This document shows, piece after piece, positions 35,185 through 44,104 of a stretch of DNA of 64,000 nt; position 1 is the stretch's first letter; every line of letters starts with the position of its first letter. Source of the stretch: Wolfiporia cocos (Eukaryota; Basidiomycota; Agaricomycetes; Polyporales; Phaeolaceae). A model generated the notes under the pieces. The model was not told the origin of the DNA, made no database searches, and saw nothing but the letters and a program-made list of their open reading frames with translations. The stretch covers positions 2,294,001 through 2,358,000 of the forward strand of contig JACCLO010000006.1 of assembly GCA_029448655.1 (NCBI GenBank), given 5' to 3'. A program made the translations under genes and the position numbers.

Positions 35185-35221
35185 GCCACTCTGCTGTCGA
35201 TCTTATCAGCGCTTATCTACA
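35185..35221 (-). repeat. Right terminal inverted repeat of the giant element
   Basis: Ends CGCTTATCTACA; the flank GAGAT follows at 35222-35226. Confidence 0.6.
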
Positions 35222-35318
35222 GAGATCAGATCCTTCCCCGATTGGCAAGTACCTCCAGCACAGTTAAATTACCTCCAACACTGGTAAGTCGTCTCGCATT
35301 TTGCTGATGTCTGAACAT

Positions 35319-35935
35319 AGTGCTGCACGCAGTCTACGACATATCATTCGCCTGCTATCAGCCAACCCTCGACGTGCTCCTCACTGCTGTCAATGCACTC
35401 GATTGCTATGGCATGTCCGTCAAACAGCACTGTGCAGAGGGCTCGCTACTGTTCATGCTCCTCCTCATGCAGGCCCCCATCGCGCCGATCGAGGTATATG
35501 CACTCGCGGCGCACCACGATCTCCAGGAGCTCGCTGTGCGCACCTCTGTGCACTCCCTTGGCTACCGCTTTTGACCCTGTCCGACGCACACGTGTGCAAG
35601 ATGGGGGCAGTATACCTCAAGCAGCTGTTCTTCCTGCACATCGGACGCGTCGACGCGCTGCGCCGCATGATACTCGTGCCGCCGTACCCACACCCGCCCA
35701 CGCCACAGTGCGATTTTTCGGCGCAGAAGAAGCTCACATGCGCGTGGGGGCTTGCGAGCGCGTACATCGCGTGGGATGCAAGGCCTGGCAAGTGTGGACT
35801 GCGCGTTATCAGAAATAATGCTGATGTCTGCATATAGACGTTGCAGTCAGCAAGATAGAAAGCGCGCTGCGCTCGCTAGCTGAGAGCCGTGACCTCGTTA
35901 TTGGGCAGGGCAGGACTTTGCACATCAGTTAAGAT
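35319..35935 (+). pseudogene. BTB-type protein gene, 3' half
   Basis: Begins after an acceptor (GAACATAG) in the phase needed by the donor at 11347. It encodes LLHAVYDISFACYQPTLDVL and, after a 1-nt frameshift near 35575, MGAVYLKQLFFLHIGRVDAL, PPYPHPPTPQCDFSAQKKLT and SAYIAWDARPG, blocks I recall as the C-terminal part of basidiomycete BTB-type proteins. A GC-AG intron (GCAAGT...TATAG, 35788-35837) leads to IESALRSLAESRDL, after which the reading frame decays toward the LTR at 36016. Confidence 0.7.
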
Positions 35936-36360
35936 TCTTGCTGTTTTCAATGACAGAGCCGTATTTGTCATTGGTCTCATACAGCTTCTTCGTATGACTT
36001 TGGCGATTGATGTAATGTCACACGCCAATTTCAAGCTTCTAGGCACAGTACCTTTTCCGATCATCAAGAGCACCCCCGAGGCTGGAAACCCGACGCCTCA
36101 GCTAGAACCAAGCCCTACGGACGTACCACTATGGGCCCTAGCTAAACGGCATCACCAGCCATGCCTAAGAACCCTAGTCCCAGACCACACATCCAGTCCG
36201 ACATAGAGCCACTAGTAGTCACGTGACCACAACCAACTACGATGAGCCCAGTAGCACCTAACCAGACCAACCCCTTGCTACCTGGACCACACCTCATCAG
36301 GCCACAAACATCCAGACTCACGGCTAGGACCCTGTCCACCCAACCAACCGAACCCTACGC

Positions 36361-37070
36361 TGTTACGGTTATTTTGAATTTTTTGAACGCTGGCATAACT
36401 CACCACTGGGTGAATACGATACAGGGACTTGTTGCACAACCAACTGCCCTGGCTACTCGTGACTCTACTGGGCGCATCCCCAGTTGTACTAGTCAATAGG
36501 GCTCGTTTCATCTTTGGCAGATCCAACCCTGCCACCGTTTCATGTGCATCGTTTATTAGCTGACAGATGGCGTTCAACCGCCATCATTCCTATCTATCGT
36601 CTCAGATATATCACTCCATACTTATCAGACGTTTGGGACTATAGCGTAGATAGTATCGGTGACATCTGGGACAGACTTGACCCCTGAAACCTAACGTAGT
36701 ATATAAACTCATGTACTTACTGTCGAGGCTCTTCAGCTCGACCTTGTTGTACAAACAAGAAGTCTTATACTCGTTCTCAAACGTAGGAAACTACGCTCAG
36801 TATTTCTCGCTCGAGCAACCGAACGACTAAGTCCTCGAAGTGCACGCTGACTTCTCGGACTTAGGCGAGTCTTATATTCTATTAAGACTCGCACCTGAAC
36901 AGATTATATCCTCTAACGCGTATTGGATATTATACGATCTCCTAGGAACTTCACCTAGGACTTGAAGGCATCTAACGAGCATTTGCCTTGCATACGGCTA
37001 TACGCCCACGTGCAGAAGAACGATCTATATTTGCGACTCGAATATACGAACGGGTATTCGACCCGTAACA
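36361..37070 (+). repeat. 5' LTR, gypsy plus copy
   Basis: TGTTAC...GTAACA. Predicted U3 36361-36734, R beginning at 36735. Confidence 0.95.
36700..36707 (+). promoter_or_regulatory. TATA box of the gypsy LTR
   Basis: TATATAAA, about 28-35 bp upstream of AGCTCGACCTT (36735-36745), the segment that would be the 5' end of the transcript if the element self-primes. Confidence 0.55.
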
Positions 37071-37071
37071 G

Positions 37072-37082
37072 AAGGTCGAGCT
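37072..37082 (+). promoter_or_regulatory. Primer-binding site complementary to the transcript 5' end
   Basis: AAGGTCGAGCT starts one base after the 5' LTR and is the exact reverse complement of 36735-36745. Self-priming with an 11-nt transcript end is established for Tf1 and the Tf1/sushi group; the position relative to the TATA box fits. Confidence 0.65.
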
Positions 37083-37116
37083 TATCACACCCTCACCTAC
37101 CCCGGTGTAAGGGCAC

Positions 37117-38949
37117 ATGATATTTGGACCAGAATTCCCAGCACGACTGATTGAACTCTTGCCCGAGGACATTCAGGGAGTCTTCAGACTCAACCGATAC
37201 GAGTGGACTGACACCATTGGAGCCTTCCGTAACAACGGAGGAATTGTTGTCATTCCAAGAGAAGATAGGGCATCGAAGTGGGTACAAGTATACCCCTCCG
37301 CAGGAACGACCGCTTGGGAAATAACGCGTGAAGCGTTCGAACGATTCGGAGAAATCCCTCCGATGTCAACCGCGACGTTGACCGAAACCGAAACCATCAA
37401 CAGAACCTTCGATGCCGATGGAAATACGAATCAGCCTTCGGGCGCCACAGGAATGGCAGGAGTTGAGCGCATCGGAGATGATGGGAGAAATCCTGGAAAC
37501 TTTACAGGAACAGATAACAGCCAGACCAGAGGACAGGACCCTCCAGGATTTATATCTGCTTTTGCGCAGAGTGGGATTGGGTCTATGGCTGGAGGAGCAA
37601 ATCTCTTTGGAAGCCCCCCACAGAACGCACCCGGAATGGGTAGCGGAGGAAATCCGTCTTGGACTAGCCCAAGCGGAGGAATGGGAACAACAAACCCAGG
37701 AACATGGCCTTCAGGCCTATTTGGACGAACCGCTGCAGGTACAAGTGGAGGAGGACTGGGAGGAAACTTCGGACTCGGAGGAGGGAATGCCCCTCCTCCT
37801 GGAGGACTCGGAGGAGGAATCCCCGCGAACCCCGGAGGAGGAAACCCTGGAGGGAACCCAGGGAACCCCGGAGGAAACCCGGGTGGAGGAAACCCGGGAG
37901 GAGGAGGACCCCCAGGAGGGCCTCCACCACCGAATGCGCCGCAGCCTCAACCTCCGGCGCCGAACCCGTACTATCGACCCCCAATGATAAAAATCAATCC
38001 CCCAGACGTATTTGACGGGGAACGATCCGACATGCAGAACTTCATAAACCAGTGCAATTCCTGGTTTACGATGTACGAAACGTCATTCCAGAACGACGTT
38101 CAGAGAGTGATCTTTATCCTCTCTTATATTTCGAACAAGGGGAAAACGGGCCAATGGAAACAGAATTATCACCGGGTTTATACGAACCCCCAGACGAAAC
38201 GATTCTTCCCGCCCAGTCTTGCACAGTTTGATGCAGACTTCCAGAAAGCCTTCGGAGCCATCGAAGAGGTACAGAAGGCGTGGAAGAAAATCCTGGACGT
38301 AACCCAGGACAAGAAGGACATCGATGATTATATCACCGAGTTCAACAACTTGGCCGGAAAGGCCCAGTACGATCGATACAGCGCGGACGGAAACGCGTTG
38401 CTCATAACCCTCTTCGAGAAAGGGTTACCTGAACATACGACCCGATACATCATCGGCGTTCGGCCACTACCAGCGACCATCGATGAATGGCAGTCCGCTG
38501 CCTCATATTATGAAAATACATACAAGATATTCTTGAAACGGGACAAACCGTTTGTCAAGAAAAAGGCTTGGCAAGCCTCAAACCAGAATAACGGACGCAC
38601 TAGTGCCCCACAGACAACCGCACCGAAAGATCCGAATGCGATGGATGTAGATCGAATGACCACCCAGGAAAGGGACGATCACATCAAGAAGGGAAAATGT
38701 TTCACCTGTCATCAGCCAGGGCATATGTCGCGAGACTGCCCGAAGAGGCCGAGGAAGCCAGCCCGCCCTAGGCGGACTACTCGAAAGACCGAAGAAGAAG
38801 AAGCCGAGCAAGAAGCTCGCATTGAAGAAGTCTCTGAGGAAGAGACTGAATATATCACCGCTAACAGAGCGGTCACAGCAATTAGGGCCCTGAAAGCCAA
38901 GAACCCCGAGCTCCTAGCACAGCTCGTAGAAGAACAGGATTTTGCCTAG
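37117..38949 (+). CDS. gag: gypsy gag, plus copy (610 aa)
   Basis: Capsid and nucleocapsid precursor. After an N-terminal domain (FRLNRYEWTDTIGAFRNNGG) comes a long Gly/Pro/Asn-rich linker (about residues 150-285), a Ty3-type capsid domain from PPDVFDGERSDMQNF to about residue 470, and one CCHC knuckle CFTCHQPGHMSRDC at about 528-541, then a Lys/Arg- and Glu-rich tail. The start ATG at 37117 lies 47 nt after the 5' LTR. The stop lies 63 nt into an overlap with the pol frame, which opens at 38886 in the -1 frame. Confidence 0.9.
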   Translation: MIFGPEFPARLIELLPEDIQGVFRLNRYEWTDTIGAFRNNGGIVVIPREDRASKWVQVYPSAGTTAWEITREAFERFGEIPPMSTATLTETETINRTFDADGNTNQPSGATGMAGVERIGDDGRNPGNFTGTDNSQTRGQDPPGFISAFAQSGIGSMAGGANLFGSPPQNAPGMGSGGNPSWTSPSGGMGTTNPGTWPSGLFGRTAAGTSGGGLGGNFGLGGGNAPPPGGLGGGIPANPGGGNPGGNPGNPGGNPGGGNPGGGGPPGGPPPPNAPQPQPPAPNPYYRPPMIKINPPDVFDGERSDMQNFINQCNSWFTMYETSFQNDVQRVIFILSYISNKGKTGQWKQNYHRVYTNPQTKRFFPPSLAQFDADFQKAFGAIEEVQKAWKKILDVTQDKKDIDDYITEFNNLAGKAQYDRYSADGNALLITLFEKGLPEHTTRYIIGVRPLPATIDEWQSAASYYENTYKIFLKRDKPFVKKKAWQASNQNNGRTSAPQTTAPKDPNAMDVDRMTTQERDDHIKKGKCFTCHQPGHMSRDCPKRPRKPARPRRTTRKTEEEEAEQEARIEEVSEEETEYITANRAVTAIRALKAKNPELLAQLVEEQDFA

Positions 38950-39038
38950 GAGGGAAGCCCACGGTCTTACCCTCCGAAAAAGCAGCGCATTTAATTACCT
39001 CGTTCGAGAAGAATCGATCCCTCTTCATCCCGGTAATC

Positions 39039-42000
39039 ATGACGCTGGCAAAACCCGTGAAGTGCAATGCACTAATCGACTCAGGAGCAATGTCGAACCT
39101 GATTCACAGCAGAGTGGTAGAAAAATACAAGGTGCCCACGCAACCCTTGAAGAACCCGATCATCGTCAAAAATGTTGACGGAACAGAAAACAAAGATGGG
39201 CGAATAGACCGAGAAGCTACCATACTACTACGATATCCGAAGACCCAGAAAACGCGAAAAGTCCGATTCCTCGTAGGATCAATCGGAACAGAAAATATGA
39301 TTCTAGGGTATGGATGGCTGAAAGACGAAAACCCCACAATCGACTGGAAGGACCAAACAGTCGATGTACGATCAATACTAGGGGCAGAAGAAAAGAAACA
39401 GGAAGCCACAATCCGAATGGATACGGTGGAGATGGTAGTTGCCCCAGAAGGAAAAATTCCAACAAGGGGAACCCAAGAAGCTGTGGGGTATGACCTTTAC
39501 GCCGCAGAAGAAACCGAGATTCCCGCCGGAGGATGGAAACTCGTCTCCACAGGAGTAAAAATGAAGATCCCGAAGGGATCGTATGGAAGGCTGGCCGGAC
39601 GATCAGGCAACACCCTCAGACACGGATTGGTAGTACAAGCCGGAATCATAGATTCGGACTACCGAGGAGATGTTGGAGCCATCGTCTTCAACTACTCAGA
39701 CAAAGCGCATAGAATTATCCCGGGCATGCGAATAGCCCAGATAATTTTCGAACAACACCTCACCCCCGACATCTTAGAGGTCGAAGACCTAGAGGAAACA
39801 GAACAAGGGGAGAAAGGGTTCGGATCCACGGATCAGCCAGAAGAAATAGCGCAGCGGCTCTATACTCCCGAAGAATACGAAGCGATCCGACGCTTCGCAA
39901 AAGATAACCCTAGGATCATAGGAAAGAAAGGGGAGACGCGAAGGAAGTTCCGAACAAAGATACAAATCATCAACGCTGTCAGGAAAGCGCTGACAAAATC
40001 CCAGGAATTCGCACAAAAAACCCCCGAACCAGAACGAACGATTGAGGAGATGGTCCCGAAACACCTACTGGACTTCGCCAAGGTGTTCAGTAAGGAGTCC
40101 GCAGCAGCGTTCCCCCCGTCGAGACCATGGGACCACGCAATCGAGTTAAAACCCGATTTCGTGCCGAAAGACTGCAAAGTCTATGCACTCTCGCCTAAAG
40201 AGCAACAGGCGTTGGACGAATTCCTAAAAGAAAACTTGGCCAAGGGATTCATAGTCCCTTCAAAATCCCCGATGGCGTCACCATTCTTTTTCGTCCCAAA
40301 GAAAGACAGCGGCCTACGACCCTGTCAAGATTATCGATATCTGAACGAAGGAACGATAAAGAACGTCTATCCCTTGCCACTGATCTCAGAGCTCCTGGAA
40401 AAGCTAAAAGGAGCAAAGATCTTCACAAAAATGGACCTCCGAGCGGGATACAACAACGTGCGAATCAAAAAGGGAGACGAATGGAAAGCGGCTTTCAAAA
40501 CAAACCGAGGGTTGTACGAGCCCACGGTTATGTTTTTCGGATTGTGCAATGCACCCGGGACCTTTCAGGCAATGATGAACGAAATCCTGAAAGAAGAAAT
40601 CCTCGAAGGATGGGTGCTTGTTTATATGGACGACATCCTCATTTTCTCAGAAGACGAGAAAGTACACAAGGAACGGGAACGGCGGATCCTTCAGAGATTG
40701 GTGGATAACCACCTCTTCGTGAAACCCGAGAAATGCGCTTTCGGTGTCGACAGAGTCGAATTTCTGGGACTAGTCATCACCCCAGGAAATATCCAGATGG
40801 ACCCAGCGAAACTCAATGGGATTAAAGAATGGCCAACTCCCCGAAATCTCAAAGAAGTCAGATCCTTCCTAGGATTTGCGAACTTCTATCGGAAATTTAT
40901 CGATCACTACTCTACGCACGCCCGACCCTTGGTAGACCTCACAAAAATGGTCACAGGGACAGGGTTCCAATGGACGGAGAAAGAACAGAAAGTATTCGAA
41001 TTCATGAAGAAAGCATTCACGACGGCGCCCGCACTGGGAACACCAGACAAGGAGAAACCGTTCATCCTCGAAACAGACGCATCTCAGTTCGCCACAGGAG
41101 CAGTACTGAAACAGATAGATGAAACAGGGCGCGAACGACCGGTGGGATATCTCTCACAATCCCTGACATCAACTGAACGGAACTACGAAATCTACGATCG
41201 CAAACTACTCGGAATAGTCCGAGCATTAGAAGAATGGCGGCACCTGTTGGAAGGAGCACCGCATCGGATCTTGATCCGAAGCGATCATCAGAACCTGACG
41301 TACTGGAGAAGCGCACAGCGCCTAAATTGGCGACAAGCGAGATGGCATCTATTCCTTTCGCAATTCGACCTGAAATTGCAGCACGTCCCCGGAAGGAAAT
41401 TAGTCATGGCCGACACGCTTTCCAGGTTGTACCACCTGGATGAAAGCAACGAAGACAACGAGGGAATCACCATGATTCCAGACGAACTCGTCGTCCACGC
41501 AATCCAGATCCCGATCATTGATCGAATCAAGAACGCCAACGATCGAGACGAATCTGCAGAACAGGCGATCCGCGCTCTAGGGGGCACAGGCGAATTCCCC
41601 GCAAGAACCACTGCAGATGAATGGCAACAAACGGATGGGATACTGCTCTACAGGGGCAGGATGTACGTGCCAAGGGACGAGGGCCTTCGACGGGACGTCA
41701 TCTCAAAATACCACGACACGATCCCGGCCGGACACCCTGGGATCTGGGGTACAACAGTACAGGTTAAAACCCACTTTTGGTGGCCTGACATGGGAACAAT
41801 GATAGCGGAATACGTCCGGGGCTGTGCAATCTGTCAACAGATGAAACCTGATAGGAATCCGCTAAAACCCCCTTTGCAGCCAATACCGACACGGGAAGAC
41901 GCCCTCCCCTTCTCACAGTGCTCGGTTGATTTTGTCACCAACCTGCCAAGAGTCGGAAAGTATGACTCCATGATGGTGATTGTCGACCATGGCCTATCCA

Positions 42001-43328
42001 AGGCCATCTCTCTCACCCCATGCGACAAAACAATCACGAGCGAAGGGGCTGCAGAAATATTCCATCGGAAGATATATTCACAGTACGGCATCCCCCAAAA
42101 AATCATTTCAGACAGAGGACCACAGTTCGCATCAAAGCTCTTCAAGGAGTTATGCCGACTGCAAGGGACAGAGTCAGCGATGAGTACAGCATACCACCCC
42201 CAGACAGATGGACAAACGGAAAGGATGAATCAACAAATCGAAGTATACCTTCGTATCTATTGCATGAACGACCCTTTTCAATGGGTACAACGACTACCTG
42301 ACGTCGAATTTGCACACAACACCAGACGAACTGAAAACCGACCTGCGCCACTTGAAACAATTCTAGGATATATCCTGAGAGGATTCCCAGACTATGACCG
42401 AGTAGGGAACGTCCCGGCAGCTGTCGACAGGATCAAGAAGATCAAAGAGGCGCGAAAGATGGCATTCATCGCGCATGAATTAGCCCAGAAAAGAATGGCA
42501 GGACGGTTCCTCAGGGAACTGCCGAAGCTTGAGAAAGGGGACAAGGTCTGGCTCGACGCAAAGAACCTAATTATCCCCTACGAATCTAACAAGCTGGCAC
42601 CAAAGAGGGAAGGACCCTTCACTATCACAGAAAAGATGGGACCCACGACATACCGGCTGCAGTTACCAACGACCTGGAAAGTTCATCCGGTATTCCACGC
42701 CGCCTTACTAAAACCATTCAAAGAAACAAGGGTGCACGGACCTAATTACTTACGGCCGCCACCTGATGATGTCATCAAGGGACAAGAAGAATACGAAGTT
42801 GAAGCCATCTTGGCTGACAGATGGCAAAGAAAGAAACATCAATACTTCGTCAAGTGGAAAGGCTATGCCACGGCCGACAACTCATGGGAAGACGAGGCGA
42901 ACTTGGAGCATTCCAAGGAGCTGATAAAAGACTACCACAGGACGAGAGTCAGGACAACCCCAACACTCGAAAACAGGACTGTGATAGTATGTCGACGACT
43001 CGCCACCAGCTCCCCCGCCGTACCACAACCCCTGGTGATGCGGATCGTCGAGAAGGCAGACCGCGAGGTACGCCACCAAGAAGGCACTCCCCTCAGCACC
43101 TGCAGATTAGACACGCCCTCCTCTGGTACAGGGCCAAGGGACCTTTTGCTGGCCGAGCCGATGGCTGGTCGGCCCTCTTCGACATCGCGCAGGACCTCAC
43201 CCACGTCTACAGCTCGTACCAGAACATCACCGAGGACCTCGTCCAAATGGAGGGGCAGATCAGAGCGCAGAGAGAGGGACTCGAGCTACTCACCGACAGA
43301 CTTATCGACCGATTGGCCGCCACTATGA
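39039..43328 (+). CDS. pol: gypsy pol: protease-dUTPase-RT-RNase H-integrase-chromodomain (1429 aa)
   Basis: First ATG 39039; the frame is open from 38886, so fusion to gag by a -1 shift is possible. Protease LIDSGA (residues 12-17). dUTPase about 145-265 with all five motifs: AVGYDLYA, GRLAGRSG, GIIDSDYRGDVG, RIAQIIFEQ, GFGSTD. RT about 380-560 with VYMDDIL near 528. RNase H with ETDASQF near 680. Integrase with HPG..C-X2-C (CAICQQMK), the triad Asp in VDFVTNLP, Asp in SDRGPQF and Glu in QTERMNQQ, and a GPF module. Chromodomain EEYEVEAILADRW...YFVKWKGY...NSWEDEANL near 1247-1300, which in chromoviruses targets integration to marked chromatin. The last 110 residues (Ser/Thr/Arg-rich) overlap ORF3 and look like the weaker of the two frames. 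Confidence 0.93.
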   Translation: MTLAKPVKCNALIDSGAMSNLIHSRVVEKYKVPTQPLKNPIIVKNVDGTENKDGRIDREATILLRYPKTQKTRKVRFLVGSIGTENMILGYGWLKDENPTIDWKDQTVDVRSILGAEEKKQEATIRMDTVEMVVAPEGKIPTRGTQEAVGYDLYAAEETEIPAGGWKLVSTGVKMKIPKGSYGRLAGRSGNTLRHGLVVQAGIIDSDYRGDVGAIVFNYSDKAHRIIPGMRIAQIIFEQHLTPDILEVEDLEETEQGEKGFGSTDQPEEIAQRLYTPEEYEAIRRFAKDNPRIIGKKGETRRKFRTKIQIINAVRKALTKSQEFAQKTPEPERTIEEMVPKHLLDFAKVFSKESAAAFPPSRPWDHAIELKPDFVPKDCKVYALSPKEQQALDEFLKENLAKGFIVPSKSPMASPFFFVPKKDSGLRPCQDYRYLNEGTIKNVYPLPLISELLEKLKGAKIFTKMDLRAGYNNVRIKKGDEWKAAFKTNRGLYEPTVMFFGLCNAPGTFQAMMNEILKEEILEGWVLVYMDDILIFSEDEKVHKERERRILQRLVDNHLFVKPEKCAFGVDRVEFLGLVITPGNIQMDPAKLNGIKEWPTPRNLKEVRSFLGFANFYRKFIDHYSTHARPLVDLTKMVTGTGFQWTEKEQKVFEFMKKAFTTAPALGTPDKEKPFILETDASQFATGAVLKQIDETGRERPVGYLSQSLTSTERNYEIYDRKLLGIVRALEEWRHLLEGAPHRILIRSDHQNLTYWRSAQRLNWRQARWHLFLSQFDLKLQHVPGRKLVMADTLSRLYHLDESNEDNEGITMIPDELVVHAIQIPIIDRIKNANDRDESAEQAIRALGGTGEFPARTTADEWQQTDGILLYRGRMYVPRDEGLRRDVISKYHDTIPAGHPGIWGTTVQVKTHFWWPDMGTMIAEYVRGCAICQQMKPDRNPLKPPLQPIPTREDALPFSQCSVDFVTNLPRVGKYDSMMVIVDHGLSKAISLTPCDKTITSEGAAEIFHRKIYSQYGIPQKIISDRGPQFASKLFKELCRLQGTESAMSTAYHPQTDGQTERMNQQIEVYLRIYCMNDPFQWVQRLPDVEFAHNTRRTENRPAPLETILGYILRGFPDYDRVGNVPAAVDRIKKIKEARKMAFIAHELAQKRMAGRFLRELPKLEKGDKVWLDAKNLIIPYESNKLAPKREGPFTITEKMGPTTYRLQLPTTWKVHPVFHAALLKPFKETRVHGPNYLRPPPDDVIKGQEEYEVEAILADRWQRKKHQYFVKWKGYATADNSWEDEANLEHSKELIKDYHRTRVRTTPTLENRTVIVCRRLATSSPAVPQPLVMRIVEKADREVRHQEGTPLSTCRLDTPSSGTGPRDLLLAEPMAGRPSSTSRRTSPTSTARTRTSPRTSSKWRGRSERRERDSSYSPTDLSTDWPPL

Positions 43329-44050
43329 CGGCCCGACTACGACACGCGCTCAACGACTTCGAGGATCGCGAGCACGTTGCTCCCAATCGACCCGAATACA
43401 CACCACGACCCGCCTGCTTTTTCACCCCCGACGAACGACGCCGAGTTGCAAGGCCGTTTGATTTTATGGAGGGCGATAGAGTATTATTTCCGTTGCATAC
43501 CGAGACTCAGAGGGCCCGCCAAACAGGAGTTAGAGACCCGACGCCACGTATTCCTGGTATGGGAGGCAACGGGAGACGTGAACCACCTGCACGCCCGACG
43601 AGCCCTAGGGCTACCCCAGCGCGACAGCGAAGAGTGAATAGCACGCCACCTATTCGACGATCTCCTTCAGTGCAGAGTATTACCCGCGAGGAGTTTGAGC
43701 GAGGTGCGAGGGAGCACGAACGAGACACCGCCTCCCTACCAACGTGGGCCGCACGAAACCTCCACCGAGCCGCACACCACTGGAGGTACCAACATAACGA
43801 ATACCTCCGCGATATCCCTTCCCTACGGGTACCAGCGAGGCCCTCACCTGAGCAGCCGTGTCGACAATGTGGTTCCGCTAACCACTGGATCCTCGACTGC
43901 CCCGATTATATTTGCAGAACTTGTGGGCTCAATCAACCAGGTCATCGACAGAATGAATGCCGCCAACACTTCGTATGGCGAACTCCTACGACCCCGTCCC
44001 TCAGCGGGAACGGCGATATCTACAACGAACAGGACGCCGAGGCACTCTGA
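42821..44050 (+). CDS. Third ORF of the gypsy element, zinc-knuckle protein
   Basis: Overlaps the end of pol by about 500 nt in the -1 frame; the likely start is ATG 42989, giving about 353 aa. A helical region (LTHVYSSYQNITEDL..QMEGQIRAQREGLELLTDRL) suggests a coiled coil; the C-terminus has C-X2-C-X4-H-X4-C (CRQCGSANHWILDC) and C-X2-C-X6-H-X4-C (CRTCGLNQPGHRQNEC). It has no signal peptide or membrane segment, so it is not env-like. I recall similar ORFs after pol in other mushroom gypsy elements but no assigned function. Confidence 0.65.
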   Translation: MAKKETSILRQVERLCHGRQLMGRRGELGAFQGADKRLPQDESQDNPNTRKQDCDSMSTTRHQLPRRTTTPGDADRREGRPRGTPPRRHSPQHLQIRHALLWYRAKGPFAGRADGWSALFDIAQDLTHVYSSYQNITEDLVQMEGQIRAQREGLELLTDRLIDRLAATMTARLRHALNDFEDREHVAPNRPEYTPRPACFFTPDERRRVARPFDFMEGDRVLFPLHTETQRARQTGVRDPTPRIPGMGGNGRREPPARPTSPRATPARQRRVNSTPPIRRSPSVQSITREEFERGAREHERDTASLPTWAARNLHRAAHHWRYQHNEYLRDIPSLRVPARPSPEQPCRQCGSANHWILDCPDYICRTCGLNQPGHRQNECRQHFVWRTPTTPSLSGNGDIYNEQDAEAL

Positions 44051-44091
44051 AGAGGGGAACTTGGAAAATTCGTCGAGGCCGACGAATGCTT

Positions 44092-44104
44092 AGGGAGGAG
44101 CTGA
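44092..44104 (+). promoter_or_regulatory. Polypurine tract, gypsy plus copy
   Basis: AGGGAGGAGCTGA directly before the 3' LTR. Confidence 0.6.

Larger units (their letters stand above)
11354..35221 (+). mobile_element. Giant Plavaka-type DNA transposon with cargo genes and nested insertions
   Basis: The two ends share (A/T)GTAGATAAGCG as an inverted repeat that continues imperfectly for about 35 bp, and both subterminal regions repeat CAGACTGGTA-like words. GAGAT flanks both sides (11349-11353 and 35222-35226). The flanking BTB gene halves rejoin in phase, and the intron that remains is about 100 nt with GTGAGA...CATAG ends. Inside are a Plavaka transposase (30375-34854), a DUF6698-like gene and an unknown gene. 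Subtracting two sol LTRs, one gypsy copy and one hAT-like element with their duplications leaves about 13.3 kb. Linking the termini to the transposase is inference; Plavaka target-site length is not something I can confirm here. Confidence 0.65.

Noticed and set aside
38886..38949. Programmed -1 frameshift signal in the gag/pol overlap
   Set aside because: No X XXY YYZ heptamer in the gag frame could be found in the overlap; mechanism left open.
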